Shown here one piece after another: positions 35,389 through 43,882 of a DNA stretch of 64,000 nucleotides. This DNA is from Rhodococcus sp. W8901 (GTDB lineage: Bacteria; Actinomycetota; Actinomycetes; Mycobacteriales; Mycobacteriaceae). How positions within the stretch are numbered: position 1 is the first letter of the stretch; every line of letters starts with the position of its first letter. The position numbers and the translations under genes were made by a program. The stretch spans positions 4,526,001 through 4,590,000 of the forward strand of contig NZ_CP054690.1 in NCBI RefSeq assembly GCF_013348805.1. Reading direction: 5' to 3'. The notes beneath the pieces are model-generated. The model made no database searches. It was not told where the DNA came from and saw only the letters and a program-made list of their open reading frames with translations.

Positions 35389-35642
35389 GATTGTTACATA
35401 GGTCCCAAACCGGCTCGTACGGTGGGGATTTCCGCTGATCAAACATCGTTACCGGGCGGTAGGAACGGAACATTCCTCGCACCGAGGACCGCATTTCGTT
35501 ACGGCCCCGAGAGGTTCACCTTGCGGGAACTTGACCCAACCCCGATGCTTCTCCCCAGTGATCTTGGTTTCGGGTCTTGGTTTCGGGGAGCCGGGCGCCG
35601 CGATCACGTGTTTCGAACACTCGTACTCAACAGGAGTTGTCC
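35389..35642 (+). promoter_or_regulatory. Long leader B, upstream of secreted paralogue 2
   Basis: Homologous to leader A in block order and spacing (GATTGTTAC to CTGATCAAA is 46 nt here, 44 there). The hairpin block carries an internal 13-bp duplication (CTTGGTTTCGGGT, CTTGGTTTCGGGG). The stem is kept by G-U replacement (CTTGGTT / AGCCGGG), which suggests an RNA structure under selection. GTTAC occurs three times (35393, 35449, 35498). No gene is seen in the 369-base gap. Confidence 0.6.
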
Positions 35643-36197
35643 ATGCACGTGCGTACTCGAAATCTGTTCACCCGCAGTGTGGCCGGTGTCGCGATTGCCG
35701 GCGCAGCCGCTCTCGCCGCCCCTGCCCTCGCGTCGGCCGCACCCGCGGTCAAGGCGCCGACGGTCACCGCGGCCGCCGCGAGCAGCACCATCACGGTGAC
35801 GGTGGCGAACCCCAATACCGATCCTTCCGTCACGTGTGGCGCCCACGCCTTCGCCGCGTCGCGCGCGAGTGAACTGGAGAAGGATCCCTCCAAGCTCTTC
35901 GAGCCCGGATTCACGTTCTGGAAGGTCTCCGACAAGGCCCGCGTCGGCGCGTCCGACACCAAGTCCTTCACCACGCCGGAGTTCAACGACGGCGTGTTTG
36001 CCGTTGTCGGCGAATGCACTTCGGCCAACGGCGGCACGCCGGTGCTGGGCAAGCCCCAGGTCGTCAGCCTGCCCGAGGACGCGATCTTCGGCAGCCTGCG
36101 CAACGGCGCACTCGAGAACGTCCTCGACTTCGTCCTGGAGGGCAACATCGACGGACTGATCAAGGCCATCTCGGCCGGATCGACTCAGCCCGCCTGA
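35643..36197 (+). CDS. Secreted paralogue 2 (unknown family)
   Basis: 184 residues: signal peptide MHVRTRNLFTRSVAGVAIAG...ALASAAPA (cleavage near 32-34), then APTVTAAAASSTITVTVANPN, Cys65 in TCGAHAF, LEKDPSKLFEPGFTFWK, VFAVVGEC with Cys125, PQVVSLP. It has an extra helical tail (FGSLRNGALENVLDFVLEGNIDGLIKAISAG) absent from paralogue 1 and similar in place to the tail of paralogue 3. Cys spacing (60) matches its neighbours. CAGGAGTT precedes ATG 35643. Function unknown; extracellular or wall-associated. Confidence 0.88.
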   Translation: MHVRTRNLFTRSVAGVAIAGAAALAAPALASAAPAVKAPTVTAAAASSTITVTVANPNTDPSVTCGAHAFAASRASELEKDPSKLFEPGFTFWKVSDKARVGASDTKSFTTPEFNDGVFAVVGECTSANGGTPVLGKPQVVSLPEDAIFGSLRNGALENVLDFVLEGNIDGLIKAISAGSTQPA

Positions 36198-36220
36198 CAG
36201 ACCACCCGCACCACAGAACG

Positions 36221-36267
36221 TGCGCGGCGGTCCGGACACCAGTCGGGGATGCCCGGGCCGCCGCGCA
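36221..36267 (+). terminator. Terminator after secreted paralogue 2
   Basis: TGCGCGGCGGTCCGG / CCGGGCCGCCGCGCA, 15-bp arms with one G-T pair and a 17-nt loop, followed by TCCTTTCC. Confidence 0.7.
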
Positions 36268-36343
36268 TCCTTTCCTGATCCGCTCGCCGTGTCCGCCTCG
36301 CGGTTCCTCGCGCCGAGCCGGCCACTGTCGAAAGGTCCACACC

Positions 36344-36868
36344 ATGCGCTTACGTTCCACCTCACTCGTCACCCGTCTGGCGGCAGGGAGTGCCGTCGCC
36401 GCCGCGGCCCTGATCGCTGCTCCCGCGCTCGCGTCCGCCGCGCCCGCCACCTTCACTGGACCCACCGTGACGGCGGAGGCCGCCGGAGATGCGATCGCCG
36501 TCTCCATCACCAACCCCAACGTCGACTTCCCGACGAGCACGTGCGGTGCCGTCGCGATCGACTCCGTCAAGGTGCCCGAGGCGGTCGACGACCCGCTCAA
36601 GCTGCTCGAGCCCGGATTCGTTGCTTGGACCAGTGGTCTCGACAGCGTCGGCGCGGGTGTCACCAAGGCGTACACGACACCGGCCCTCACCGGTGGCATG
36701 TACGCCGTCGTGGGCGCGTGTGTGTCGCTGGCCAATCCCGTTCCCGAGCTGGGCGATCCGGTCCTCGTCGGTGTCGGTGACACCTTCGGCAGCCTCGGGA
36801 CGATCACCGGCAGCCTCGGTGACTTCATCCCGAACATCGGCGACCTGATCGGTGGCCTACTGAAGTAG
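36344..36868 (+). CDS. Secreted paralogue 3 (unknown family)
   Basis: 174 residues: signal peptide MRLRSTSLVTRLAAGSAVAAAALIAAPALASAAPA, then GPTVTAEAAGDAIAVSITNPN, Cys67 in TCGAVAI, VDDPLKLLEPGFVAW, TTPALTGGMYAVVGACVS with Cys126, and a Gly/Ile/Leu-rich tail (GSLGTITGSLGDFIPNIGDLIGGLLK) that may associate with lipid. GAAAGG precedes ATG 36344. The upstream sequence is not related to leaders A and B and is short (146 nt), so it may also be expressed by readthrough from paralogue 2. Confidence 0.87.
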   Translation: MRLRSTSLVTRLAAGSAVAAAALIAAPALASAAPATFTGPTVTAEAAGDAIAVSITNPNVDFPTSTCGAVAIDSVKVPEAVDDPLKLLEPGFVAWTSGLDSVGAGVTKAYTTPALTGGMYAVVGACVSLANPVPELGDPVLVGVGDTFGSLGTITGSLGDFIPNIGDLIGGLLK

Positions 36869-36886
36869 CTCGACCCGCACGAAGAC

Positions 36887-36919
36887 CCGGGCCCGCGGTG
36901 CATTGCACCGCGAGCCCGG
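36887..36919 (+). terminator. Terminator after secreted paralogue 3
   Basis: CCGGGCCCGCGGTGCA / TGCACCGCGAGCCCGG, 16-bp arms with one mismatch and a 1-nt gap, 18 nt after the stop. Confidence 0.75.
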
Positions 36920-36981
36920 CGCGTGTCCGGACGCAAGCGCGGTGCAAGGGCGGTGCAAGAGGGCACCGTCATGGTTGTGCC

Positions 36982-37956
36982 ATGAACCTCGATACCTCAC
37001 CCCCGGCCATCGAGGCCGTCGGGCTCGTCAAGACCTTCGGGCAGCAGCGGGCCGTGGACGGCGTCAGCCTCACCGTCCCGACCGGTTCGGTGTACGGCGT
37101 GCTCGGCCCCAACGGCGCCGGCAAGACGACGACAGTCCGGATGCTCGCGACCCTGCTGCGGCCCGACGGCGGCGAGGCCCGCATCTTCGGCCGTGACGTC
37201 GTCCGCGAATCGACGGCCGTCCGTTCCCTCGTCGGCGTCACCGGCCAGTACGCGTCGGTGGACGAAGACCTCACCGCCACCGAGAACCTCGTGATCTTCT
37301 CGCGGCTGCTCGGCCTCGGCCGCGCCGACGCCAAGCGCAAGGCCGTCGAACTCCTCGAAGAGTTCGGACTCACCGAGGCGGCGTCGAAGCCGCTGAAGAA
37401 CTTCTCCGGCGGCATGCGCCGGAGACTCGACCTCGCGGCCAGCCTCATCGCCCGTCCCCCGCTGCTGTTCCTCGACGAGCCCACCACGGGCCTCGACCCG
37501 CGCACCCGCGCGCAGATGTGGGACACCATCCGCAGGCTCGTCGCCGAGGGCTCGACGGTACTGCTCACCACGCAGTACCTCGACGAGGCCGACCAACTGG
37601 CGGACCGGATCGCGGTGATCGACCACGGTCGTGTGATCGCCGACGGCACCGCCGACGAACTGAAGGCGTCGGTCGGAGTGTCGGCACTGCAGTTGACCCT
37701 CGCCGATCGCACGCAGACCGAGGAAGCCCGGTCCGTGATCTCCGCGATGCTCGGCATCGAGGCAGCGGTCACGCCGGAGTCCGGACGTATCACCGCGCCG
37801 CTGACCGATCCGTCGATCACCGCGGATCTTCTCGTGCACCTGCGCGACCGGTCCATCGCGGTGGACGAGATCACCGTGTCGAAGCCGAGCCTTGACGAGG
37901 TCTTCCTCACCATCACCGGGCACGACACTGCCGAGTCCGAAGGAGACGCCGCATGA
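36982..37956 (+). CDS. DrrA-like ABC exporter ATPase
   Basis: 324 residues of the daunorubicin-resistance DrrA type: Walker A GPNGAGKTTTVRMLATLLRPDGG, VGVTGQYASVDEDLTATENL (family Q-loop), signature FSGGMRRRLDLAASL, Walker B LLFLDEPTTGLDPRTR, LTTQYLDEADQLADRI, and the DrrA C-terminal domain ending KPSLDEVFLTITGH. It powers the ABC-2 permease encoded by the overlapping next gene (ATGA). The exported compound, a lipid or hydrophobic drug, is unknown. ATG 36982 has no clear ribosome-binding site. Confidence 0.92.
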   Translation: MNLDTSPPAIEAVGLVKTFGQQRAVDGVSLTVPTGSVYGVLGPNGAGKTTTVRMLATLLRPDGGEARIFGRDVVRESTAVRSLVGVTGQYASVDEDLTATENLVIFSRLLGLGRADAKRKAVELLEEFGLTEAASKPLKNFSGGMRRRLDLAASLIARPPLLFLDEPTTGLDPRTRAQMWDTIRRLVAEGSTVLLTTQYLDEADQLADRIAVIDHGRVIADGTADELKASVGVSALQLTLADRTQTEEARSVISAMLGIEAAVTPESGRITAPLTDPSITADLLVHLRDRSIAVDEITVSKPSLDEVFLTITGHDTAESEGDAA

Positions 37957-38783
37957 CCACCACACTCACCTCGCCTGCGCGACAGGGAGACACGCGGACG
38001 ATCGAAGCCGCCGACCGCATCGACCTCCGGGACGCGATCGCCCACACCTTCACGATGGCGTACCGCGGCATCCTGAAGATCAAGCACAACCCCGAGCAAC
38101 TGTTCGACGTCGTGATCCAGCCGGTGATCTTCACGTTCATGTTCACGTACATCTTCGGCGGCGCGATCTCCGGCGACGTGAAGTCGTACCTGCCCATCAT
38201 CATCCCCGGCATCCTCGTCCAGACGGTGATCACGGCATCGATCGTCACCGGCACCCAGTTGCGCGAGGACATGGACAAGGGGGTGTTCGACCGGTTCAAA
38301 TCGCTGCCGATAGCCCGGATCGCCCCGCTGTCCGGGGCCCTGCTCGCCGACGTCGTGCGGTACGCGATCGCGACCACCATCACGATCGTCGTCGGCATCG
38401 CCATGGGTTACCGCCCGGGTGGCGGATTCGTCGGCGTGGTGTGCGCGGCGCTGCTGATCATGGTGTGCGCGTTCGCGATCAGCTGGATCTTCGCACTCAT
38501 GGGCGTGCTGATGAGCAAGGCCTCCGCCGTGCAGGGCGTCTCGATGATGATCCTGTTCCCGCTCACGTTCATGTCGAACGCGTTCGTACCGTCCGACACG
38601 ATGCCGGGCTGGATGCAGGCGTTCGTGAACGTCAACCCCGTCTCGCACCTGGTGACCGCGGTCCGCGAACTCGCCAACGACGGCCACTTCGGTATCCACG
38701 CGGTGTATGCACTGGTTGGTGCCGCCGTCATCGTCGCGATCATGGCCCCGCTCACGGTGCGGACCTACATGCGCAGGACCTGA
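37953..38783 (+). CDS. DrrB-like ABC-2 permease
   Basis: 276 residues: cytoplasmic N-terminus, then six hydrophobic segments with ABC-2 motifs NPEQLFDVVIQPVIFTFMFTYIFGG, REDMDKGVFDRFKSLPIAR and MSNAFVPSDTMPGWMQAFVNVNPVSHLVTAVREL, which are characteristic of DrrB. It starts inside the stop codon of the ATPase gene (37953-37956). It ends 4 nt before the end of the converging SARP-type regulator gene, with no visible terminator between them. Confidence 0.92.
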   Translation: MTTTLTSPARQGDTRTIEAADRIDLRDAIAHTFTMAYRGILKIKHNPEQLFDVVIQPVIFTFMFTYIFGGAISGDVKSYLPIIIPGILVQTVITASIVTGTQLREDMDKGVFDRFKSLPIARIAPLSGALLADVVRYAIATTITIVVGIAMGYRPGGGFVGVVCAALLIMVCAFAISWIFALMGVLMSKASAVQGVSMMILFPLTFMSNAFVPSDTMPGWMQAFVNVNPVSHLVTAVRELANDGHFGIHAVYALVGAAVIVAIMAPLTVRTYMRRT

Positions 38784-38787
38784 GGCC

Positions 38788-41700
38788 TCACGCCTCCGTC
38801 TCGGAGAGAAGGCCGAGTATCTCGCGACGCGCGGCGGCGCGCGGCGTCCCCTCCACGGACGCCAGCGCCGCCGCAACGGCATCGTGACCGAGCAGATCCT
38901 TCGCCAGCTCCAGATGTCTTTCCAGTCTCATCGACGGATAGTCCTGGCGTGCTTTGACTTTCGCTGCGAGCGCAAGCAACCGCACCCCACGTTCGACGGC
39001 GCGGCCGGTGGCGACGGCGAAGCTACCGACAGCGCACGCGACCGCCCCGGTCTGCGGTAGATCCGGGTATCCGCGGGAACCGAGGCGCTGCATCGCAACG
39101 GCTTCGAGGCGAAGTGCCAGATCTGCGACAAGTTCCGAGCGTCCGGCGAGTACGTGCGCGTCCACGACAGCGGACACGACCATGATCTCGAACGGATCGG
39201 CCGGAAGCTCGCCCGCGAGGTCGCCGGCCTGTTCGGCCGCCCGGCGGTATTCGGCCAGTCCCCGATCGACGACACCGGTGGCCAGATCGGCCTCCGCGGT
39301 ACTCGCCGACAACGCTGCCTGGTTGTTCGTGTCGTGATCGCTGTTCGCGCCGCTGCCCTGCGCGCTCGCGTGCAGCGGGACGAGCGCCGCGAGTTCGGTG
39401 CGCGCGTCGGCGATCCGGTCGGCACCGACGAGAGCAGCCACCATGAAACCGCGCACCTGCAGGCTCTCGTCGTACAGGTGCATCGTCCACAGGACTTCGG
39501 CGGACCGCCGGTAGAACTCGACCGCTTCGCCGTAGCGCGCGGACTGGGAGTACAGGCCGCCGAGGTGCTGACACACCATCGCCAGGCCCCAGCTGTCGTT
39601 CAGTTCCTCCGCCAGGGCGAGCGCCTGCCGTGCGTCGGACTCCGAACCGAACAGGTCCCCGATGTTCTCCCGGAGGTTGGCGCGCGCGATCAACGCGGAG
39701 CTGCGCGCCCCCGGGTCGGTCGACCGCACCGCCGTCGCGAGCGTCCGCGCCAGGCCGCGCCCCGATCCGGGCACCAACATCAGTGTGGCGTTCACCCGCG
39801 ACGACCCGCTGATGTCCGTGCGGGCGGCGAGCAGTCGTCGCAGACGAGTGCGGGCAATCGCGACCACGCGCAGATTGCCTCCCATCGCCATGTGGGCGGC
39901 GGCCAGCACGTACGCCGCCGCGAGGTGATCCGCGGGTACGTCCTCGGCGGGGAGGCCGGAATCGTCGAGTTCGAGCACTCGCGGTGCCCACGCGAAGACC
40001 TCGGAGTGCGCGCCGCGAAAGGCCCACATGCCGCCGAGCACGGGGAAGATCGTGAAGACGGCGCGAACGAGCTTCTCCGACAGCGCATATCGCAGCACCG
40101 CGAGCAGGTTGTCGTGCTCGGCCTCGACACGGTGCGCCGCCGCGATCTGACGGCCGGACATGAAGTCGTGGAACACCTCCCGCGAGAAGCACTCCGCCCA
40201 CTCGACCGTCCGACGACGCACCTCGGCGTCCTCGTCACCGTCCGACTGCTCCTCGCCGAACTCCCGCACGGTCTCGAGCATGTGGTACCGAAGCCCCACG
40301 GCATCGGCGCCGTCGGGCGGTTCGACCACCGACAGCATCGACTGGTTCACCAGGCCCTCGAGTGCATCGGCGACGTCGACGACCTCGCCCCACTGCGCCA
40401 CGGCGACCGCGGCGTCGGCCGTGAATCCTGCCGGGAATCGGCATATTCGACGCAACGCCGCCTGCTCCGGCTCCTCGAGCAGGTTCCAACTCCAGTCGAT
40501 CACGGCACGGAGCGTGCGGTGCCGTTCCGGCGACGTCCGGTCCCCCGAACGCAGCAGCGCGAACCGGTCCACCAGTCGGGCGTTGATCTCCTCGACGCTG
40601 AGTGTGCGGACCCGTGCCGCGGCGAGCTCGATCGCGAGCGGCAGCCCGTCCAGCGTCCGGCACAGGCGCTCGACCTCACCGTCGTCCAGACGCACCGAGG
40701 GGCGCACCGCGAGCGCCCGTGCCCGGAACAGTTCGGTGGCGGGCGATCCGTCGTCGTCGATCGCCAACGGTGCCAGCGGATACACCGCCTCCGCGGTGAT
40801 CGACATCGGCGACCGGCTGGTCGCGAGGACCGTCAGGTGCGGGCTCGCGGCGATCAGGTCGGACACCGCGTCGGCGGCGTCGTCGATCAGGTGCTCGCAG
40901 TTGTCGAGAATCAGCAGCGACGGTCGGGCCGACAGCGCGTCGCGCAACCGCTGGCGCGCGTCGTGGATCCGGGTGCGGGTGAGCGCGCCCGGCGTGAGGT
41001 CGGCCTCGCTCAGACCGAGGGTGCCGCTGATCGCGGCGATCAGGTCCTCGCCGCTGCGCAGCGGCGCGAGTTCGACGAGCGCAACCGGCATCCGGCCCGA
41101 GACCTCGGCCCCCACCGCGTGCGCGACCCGCGTCTTGCCGGTGCCACCGGGCCCCAGGACGGTCACCACCCGCGACGACGCCAGCAGCAGTTCGAGCGCC
41201 GCCAGATCGGTCTTCCGTCCGAGCAGCGGGTTGGGCGCGGCGCGGAGCCCGATCACGTTGGGCAGCATCCGGGTTGCCGCCTCCGAAAACCCCGCTGCCT
41301 CCGCTGCCTCCGCTGTCTCCACCGCACCGCCCGACTCCTTCCGCGCCGCGCGATCGGTCCGATCGCCGCGCAGGATGGCGGCATTGAGGTCGACGAGCCG
41401 GGCGGACGGGTCCACGCCCAGGCGATCGGCCAACCGGCCGCGCAACCCTGCGAACACCTCGAGCGCCTCGTTGGATCGACCCGAGCCGTGCAGGCACTCC
41501 ATGAGCAGCGCGTGCGCGCCCTCGTCGAGCGGCGACGCACCCGCCGCGGCACGCGCGATCGGCAGCGCGACGGCGAACTCGCCGGACGCCAGCAGCGCAG
41601 CGAGTTCCACCGCGTCGAGCGCGCCGCGATGCGACGCGGCCTCGGTCGCCAGGTCGTCGGCGAGGTCGCCGCCGGGCAGGTCCGCCCCCGGCTCGCCGCG

Positions 41701-42138
41701 CCACAGCGCCCGGGCCCGGCGCACCGCGTCCAGCGCGCCCCGCTGGTCCCCGTCGGCGTGACGCTGTCCCGCTTCCCGCGCGAGCAGACGCGCGCGCGTC
41801 AGATCGACCTGTTCCGGTGCAAGGGCAAGCCGGTAGCCGGCCGGACCGGCCTCGATCGCCCCGTCCGGCAGCGCCGAGCGCAGCCGGGAGATCTGTGTGT
41901 GCAGGGCGTTGGCCGGGGACTTCGGCGGGGCGTCACCCCAGACGTCCTCGACCAGCGCCGCGGCGCTGCGGCTGTGTCCGGGCCGCCGCGCGAGCGCCAC
42001 CAACAGAGCGCGGGCGCGCGGCCCGGGCAACGGAATCAGGACACCGTCTCGGCGTGTGGCAACGCCACCCAACAGCGCCACCTCGACCGGCGGCTCCGTG
42101 GGTGCCGGGGACTGGGGATCGCTCGTCACGGTTTGCAC
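38788..42138 (-). CDS. Large SARP-family regulator: BTAD, NTPase and TPR domains
   Basis: About 1116 residues. Order: OmpR-like winged helix (about 18-105, with RARALLVALARRPGHSRSAAALVEDVWGD and LHTQISRLRSAL), bacterial transcriptional activation domain (about 110-255), an STAND/AAA NTPase with Walker A LGPGGTGKTR near 329 and Walker B LLILDNCEHL, a winged-helix region (RTLRAVIDWSWNLLEEPEQAALRRI), and about 500 residues of helical TPR-like repeats. This is the AfsR/Rv0386-like layout of signal-gated activators. The GTG start is uncertain (42138 or 42129). It faces the DrrAB genes tail to tail and is divergent from menA (69 nt). The target is unknown. Confidence 0.88.
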   Translation of the reverse strand: MQTVTSDPQSPAPTEPPVEVALLGGVATRRDGVLIPLPGPRARALLVALARRPGHSRSAAALVEDVWGDAPPKSPANALHTQISRLRSALPDGAIEAGPAGYRLALAPEQVDLTRARLLAREAGQRHADGDQRGALDAVRRARALWRGEPGADLPGGDLADDLATEAASHRGALDAVELAALLASGEFAVALPIARAAAGASPLDEGAHALLMECLHGSGRSNEALEVFAGLRGRLADRLGVDPSARLVDLNAAILRGDRTDRAARKESGGAVETAEAAEAAGFSEAATRMLPNVIGLRAAPNPLLGRKTDLAALELLLASSRVVTVLGPGGTGKTRVAHAVGAEVSGRMPVALVELAPLRSGEDLIAAISGTLGLSEADLTPGALTRTRIHDARQRLRDALSARPSLLILDNCEHLIDDAADAVSDLIAASPHLTVLATSRSPMSITAEAVYPLAPLAIDDDGSPATELFRARALAVRPSVRLDDGEVERLCRTLDGLPLAIELAAARVRTLSVEEINARLVDRFALLRSGDRTSPERHRTLRAVIDWSWNLLEEPEQAALRRICRFPAGFTADAAVAVAQWGEVVDVADALEGLVNQSMLSVVEPPDGADAVGLRYHMLETVREFGEEQSDGDEDAEVRRRTVEWAECFSREVFHDFMSGRQIAAAHRVEAEHDNLLAVLRYALSEKLVRAVFTIFPVLGGMWAFRGAHSEVFAWAPRVLELDDSGLPAEDVPADHLAAAYVLAAAHMAMGGNLRVVAIARTRLRRLLAARTDISGSSRVNATLMLVPGSGRGLARTLATAVRSTDPGARSSALIARANLRENIGDLFGSESDARQALALAEELNDSWGLAMVCQHLGGLYSQSARYGEAVEFYRRSAEVLWTMHLYDESLQVRGFMVAALVGADRIADARTELAALVPLHASAQGSGANSDHDTNNQAALSASTAEADLATGVVDRGLAEYRRAAEQAGDLAGELPADPFEIMVVSAVVDAHVLAGRSELVADLALRLEAVAMQRLGSRGYPDLPQTGAVACAVGSFAVATGRAVERGVRLLALAAKVKARQDYPSMRLERHLELAKDLLGHDAVAAALASVEGTPRAAARREILGLLSETEA

Positions 42139-42207
42139 CGGCGACAAGCCTATGGGAGTACCCGACCGTGCGGCCACCCGATTCGACGAGGGTGAAAGGA
42201 TCGGCGC

Positions 42208-43077
42208 ATGGCTTCTGTGTCCCAGTGGATCGAGGGCGCCCGACCGCGCACCCTGCCCAATGCGATCGCTCCGGTGTTCGCCGGTACCGGCGCGGCGGCG
42301 TCCCTCGACGGCGCGGTGTGGTGGAAGGCGCTGCTGGCGCTGGTGGTCTCGCTGGCGTTGATCGTCGGCGTCAACTTCGCGAACGACTACTCGGACGGCA
42401 TCCGCGGCACCGACGACGAGCGGGTGGGCCCGCTGCGCCTCGTCGGGTCCGGGCTGGCCTCGCCCGGTGCGGTCAAGGGCGCCGCGATGGGCTGTTTCGC
42501 GGTGGCCGCGGTCGCGGGCATCGCCCTCGCCCTGGTCTCGGCGTGGTGGCTGATCCTGATCGGCGCAGTCTGCATCCTGGGCGCCTGGTTCTACACGGGC
42601 GGCAAGAAGCCCTACGGCTACAGCGGTTTCGGCGAGATCGCGGTGTTCGTGTTCTTCGGTCTGGTCGCGGTGCTCGGCACCGAGTTCGTACAGGCCGAGC
42701 GTGTCGACTGGGCGGGTCTGCTGGCCGCGATCGCGGTCGGCTCGTACTCGAGCGCGGTGTTGGTGGCGAACAACCTGCGCGACATCCCGACCGACACCGA
42801 ATCCGGGAAGATCACCCTCGCAGTGAAATTGGGGGACGCCCGCACCCGCACCCTGCACCTGGCGCTGCTGGTGGCGCCGTTCGTGGTGACCCTCGCGCTC
42901 GTCGCGCGCACGCCGTGGGCGCTCGTCGGTCTGATCGCGCTTCCGCTCGCGATCAAGGCCAACGCGCCCGTGCGGACCGGTGGCCGGGGACCCGCACTGA
43001 TCCCGGCCCTCGCGGTCACCGGCATGTCGATGCTGGTGTGGGCCACGGCCACCGGACTCGCACTCGGTCTCGGCTGA
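42208..43077 (+). CDS. menA: 1,4-Dihydroxy-2-naphthoate polyprenyltransferase
   Basis: 289 residues, UbiA-family integral membrane prenyltransferase with about eight helices. The first Asp motif [24 protein letters not shown] and the second [23 protein letters not shown] bind Mg-prenyl diphosphate. The start [22 protein letters not shown] is as in other actinobacterial MenA. It attaches the side chain made by the GrcC-type synthase. GAAAGGATCGGCGC lies upstream of ATG 42208. It is monocistronic, with the SARP gene divergent. Confidence 0.96.
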   Translation: MASVSQWIEGARPRTLPNAIAPVFAGTGAAASLDGAVWWKALLALVVSLALIVGVNFANDYSDGIRGTDDERVGPLRLVGSGLASPGAVKGAAMGCFAVAAVAGIALALVSAWWLILIGAVCILGAWFYTGGKKPYGYSGFGEIAVFVFFGLVAVLGTEFVQAERVDWAGLLAAIAVGSYSSAVLVANNLRDIPTDTESGKITLAVKLGDARTRTLHLALLVAPFVVTLALVARTPWALVGLIALPLAIKANAPVRTGGRGPALIPALAVTGMSMLVWATATGLALGLG

Positions 43078-43088
43078 GCCGTACGCAG

Positions 43089-43448
43089 CTAGTCGGTCGC
43101 GGTACGGTGCCCGAGAACGTTGACGACCTTCCCGTCCGGATCACGGACGAAGAACCGTCGGACACCCCACTCCTCGTCCTGCAGCGGATGGACGATGGTC
43201 GCGCCGCGCGCGACCATCGCCTCGTACACCGCGTCCACATCGTCCACCTCGACGCTCATGTCGGGGTGGACCGGCGCCGTCGCGTCGTCGCCCATCAGCG
43301 TCACCTGGGCGGTGGGATTCGACGGTGACGCCATCGTCATCACCCACCCTTGATTCATCACCTCGGCGAAGCCCAGCGCGGCATAGAAGTCGCGGCTGTC
43401 GTCGAGCGATTTCGCGTGGATGTCGGGAACGACCCGGCGGATCGTCAT
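43089..43448 (-). CDS. VOC-family protein
   Basis: 119 residues: DIHAKSLDDSRDFYAALGFAEVMNQGWVMTMAS, TAQVTLMGDDA, MSVEVDDVDAVYEAMVARGATIVHPLQDEEWGVRRFFVRDPDGKVVNVLGH. This is a glyoxalase/bleomycin-resistance superfamily fold of unknown activity. It starts 1 nt after the holin-like gene stop, so the two are cotranscribed. It ends 11 nt past the converging menA stop. Confidence 0.9.
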   Translation of the reverse strand: MTIRRVVPDIHAKSLDDSRDFYAALGFAEVMNQGWVMTMASPSNPTAQVTLMGDDATAPVHPDMSVEVDDVDAVYEAMVARGATIVHPLQDEEWGVRRFFVRDPDGKVVNVLGHRTATD

Positions 43449-43449
43449 G

Positions 43450-43830
43450 TCACTTCTTGTCCGGAACCAGTGCGCTGAGCAAGAAGTTCACGAGCGAGAT
43501 GATCAGCGCACCCCACACCGCCGTCCAGAAGCCGTCGACGCTCAGGCCCCACTCGGTCTGCGAACTGATCCACGACGTGAGCATCAGCATCAGCGCGTTG
43601 ATCACGAGAGTGAACAGGCCGAGGGTGAGGATCAGCAGCGGCAGCGACAGCAACTGCACGATCGGCTTGACGAACGCGTTCACGACCGTGAACAGCAGCG
43701 CGATCCCGAGGATGATCAGCACGTCGTTTCCGGTGCCCTCGCCCGAGTCGGCGATCGTGATGCCGTCGACCCATTGCGAGGCCAGCCAGATGGCGACCGC
43801 GTTGATCACCAGGCGTATCAGAAATGTCAT
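43450..43830 (-). CDS. Phage-holin-IV/YvlD-type four-helix membrane protein
   Basis: About 126 residues with four hydrophobic helices and the family motifs FLIRLVINAVAIWLASQWVDGI, LLFTVVNAFVKPIVQLLSLPLLILTLGLFTLVINALMLML and WGALIISLVNFLLS. This is the DUF360/phage-holin-family group of bacterial membrane proteins, which despite the name is usually chromosomal. Role unknown. ATG 43830 is chosen; GTG 43836 is in frame. Confidence 0.88.
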   Translation of the reverse strand: MTFLIRLVINAVAIWLASQWVDGITIADSGEGTGNDVLIILGIALLFTVVNAFVKPIVQLLSLPLLILTLGLFTLVINALMLMLTSWISSQTEWGLSVDGFWTAVWGALIISLVNFLLSALVPDKK

Positions 43831-43882
43831 GTCCACATGCTGGCACGAACCGGACCGCCGGACGTAACGGGCGAATGCGCGC

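Noticed and set aside
34515-35642. c-di-AMP (ydaO-type) riboswitch before the secreted paralogues
   Set aside because: Such riboswitches precede actinobacterial cell-wall hydrolase genes, but the conserved core as I remember it could not be aligned to either leader by eye.
39154-42195. 1013-codon plus-strand frame opposite the SARP regulator gene
   Set aside because: Although very long, it lacks any motif and is Arg/Gly/Val-rich; the minus strand encodes an ordered multi-domain regulator.
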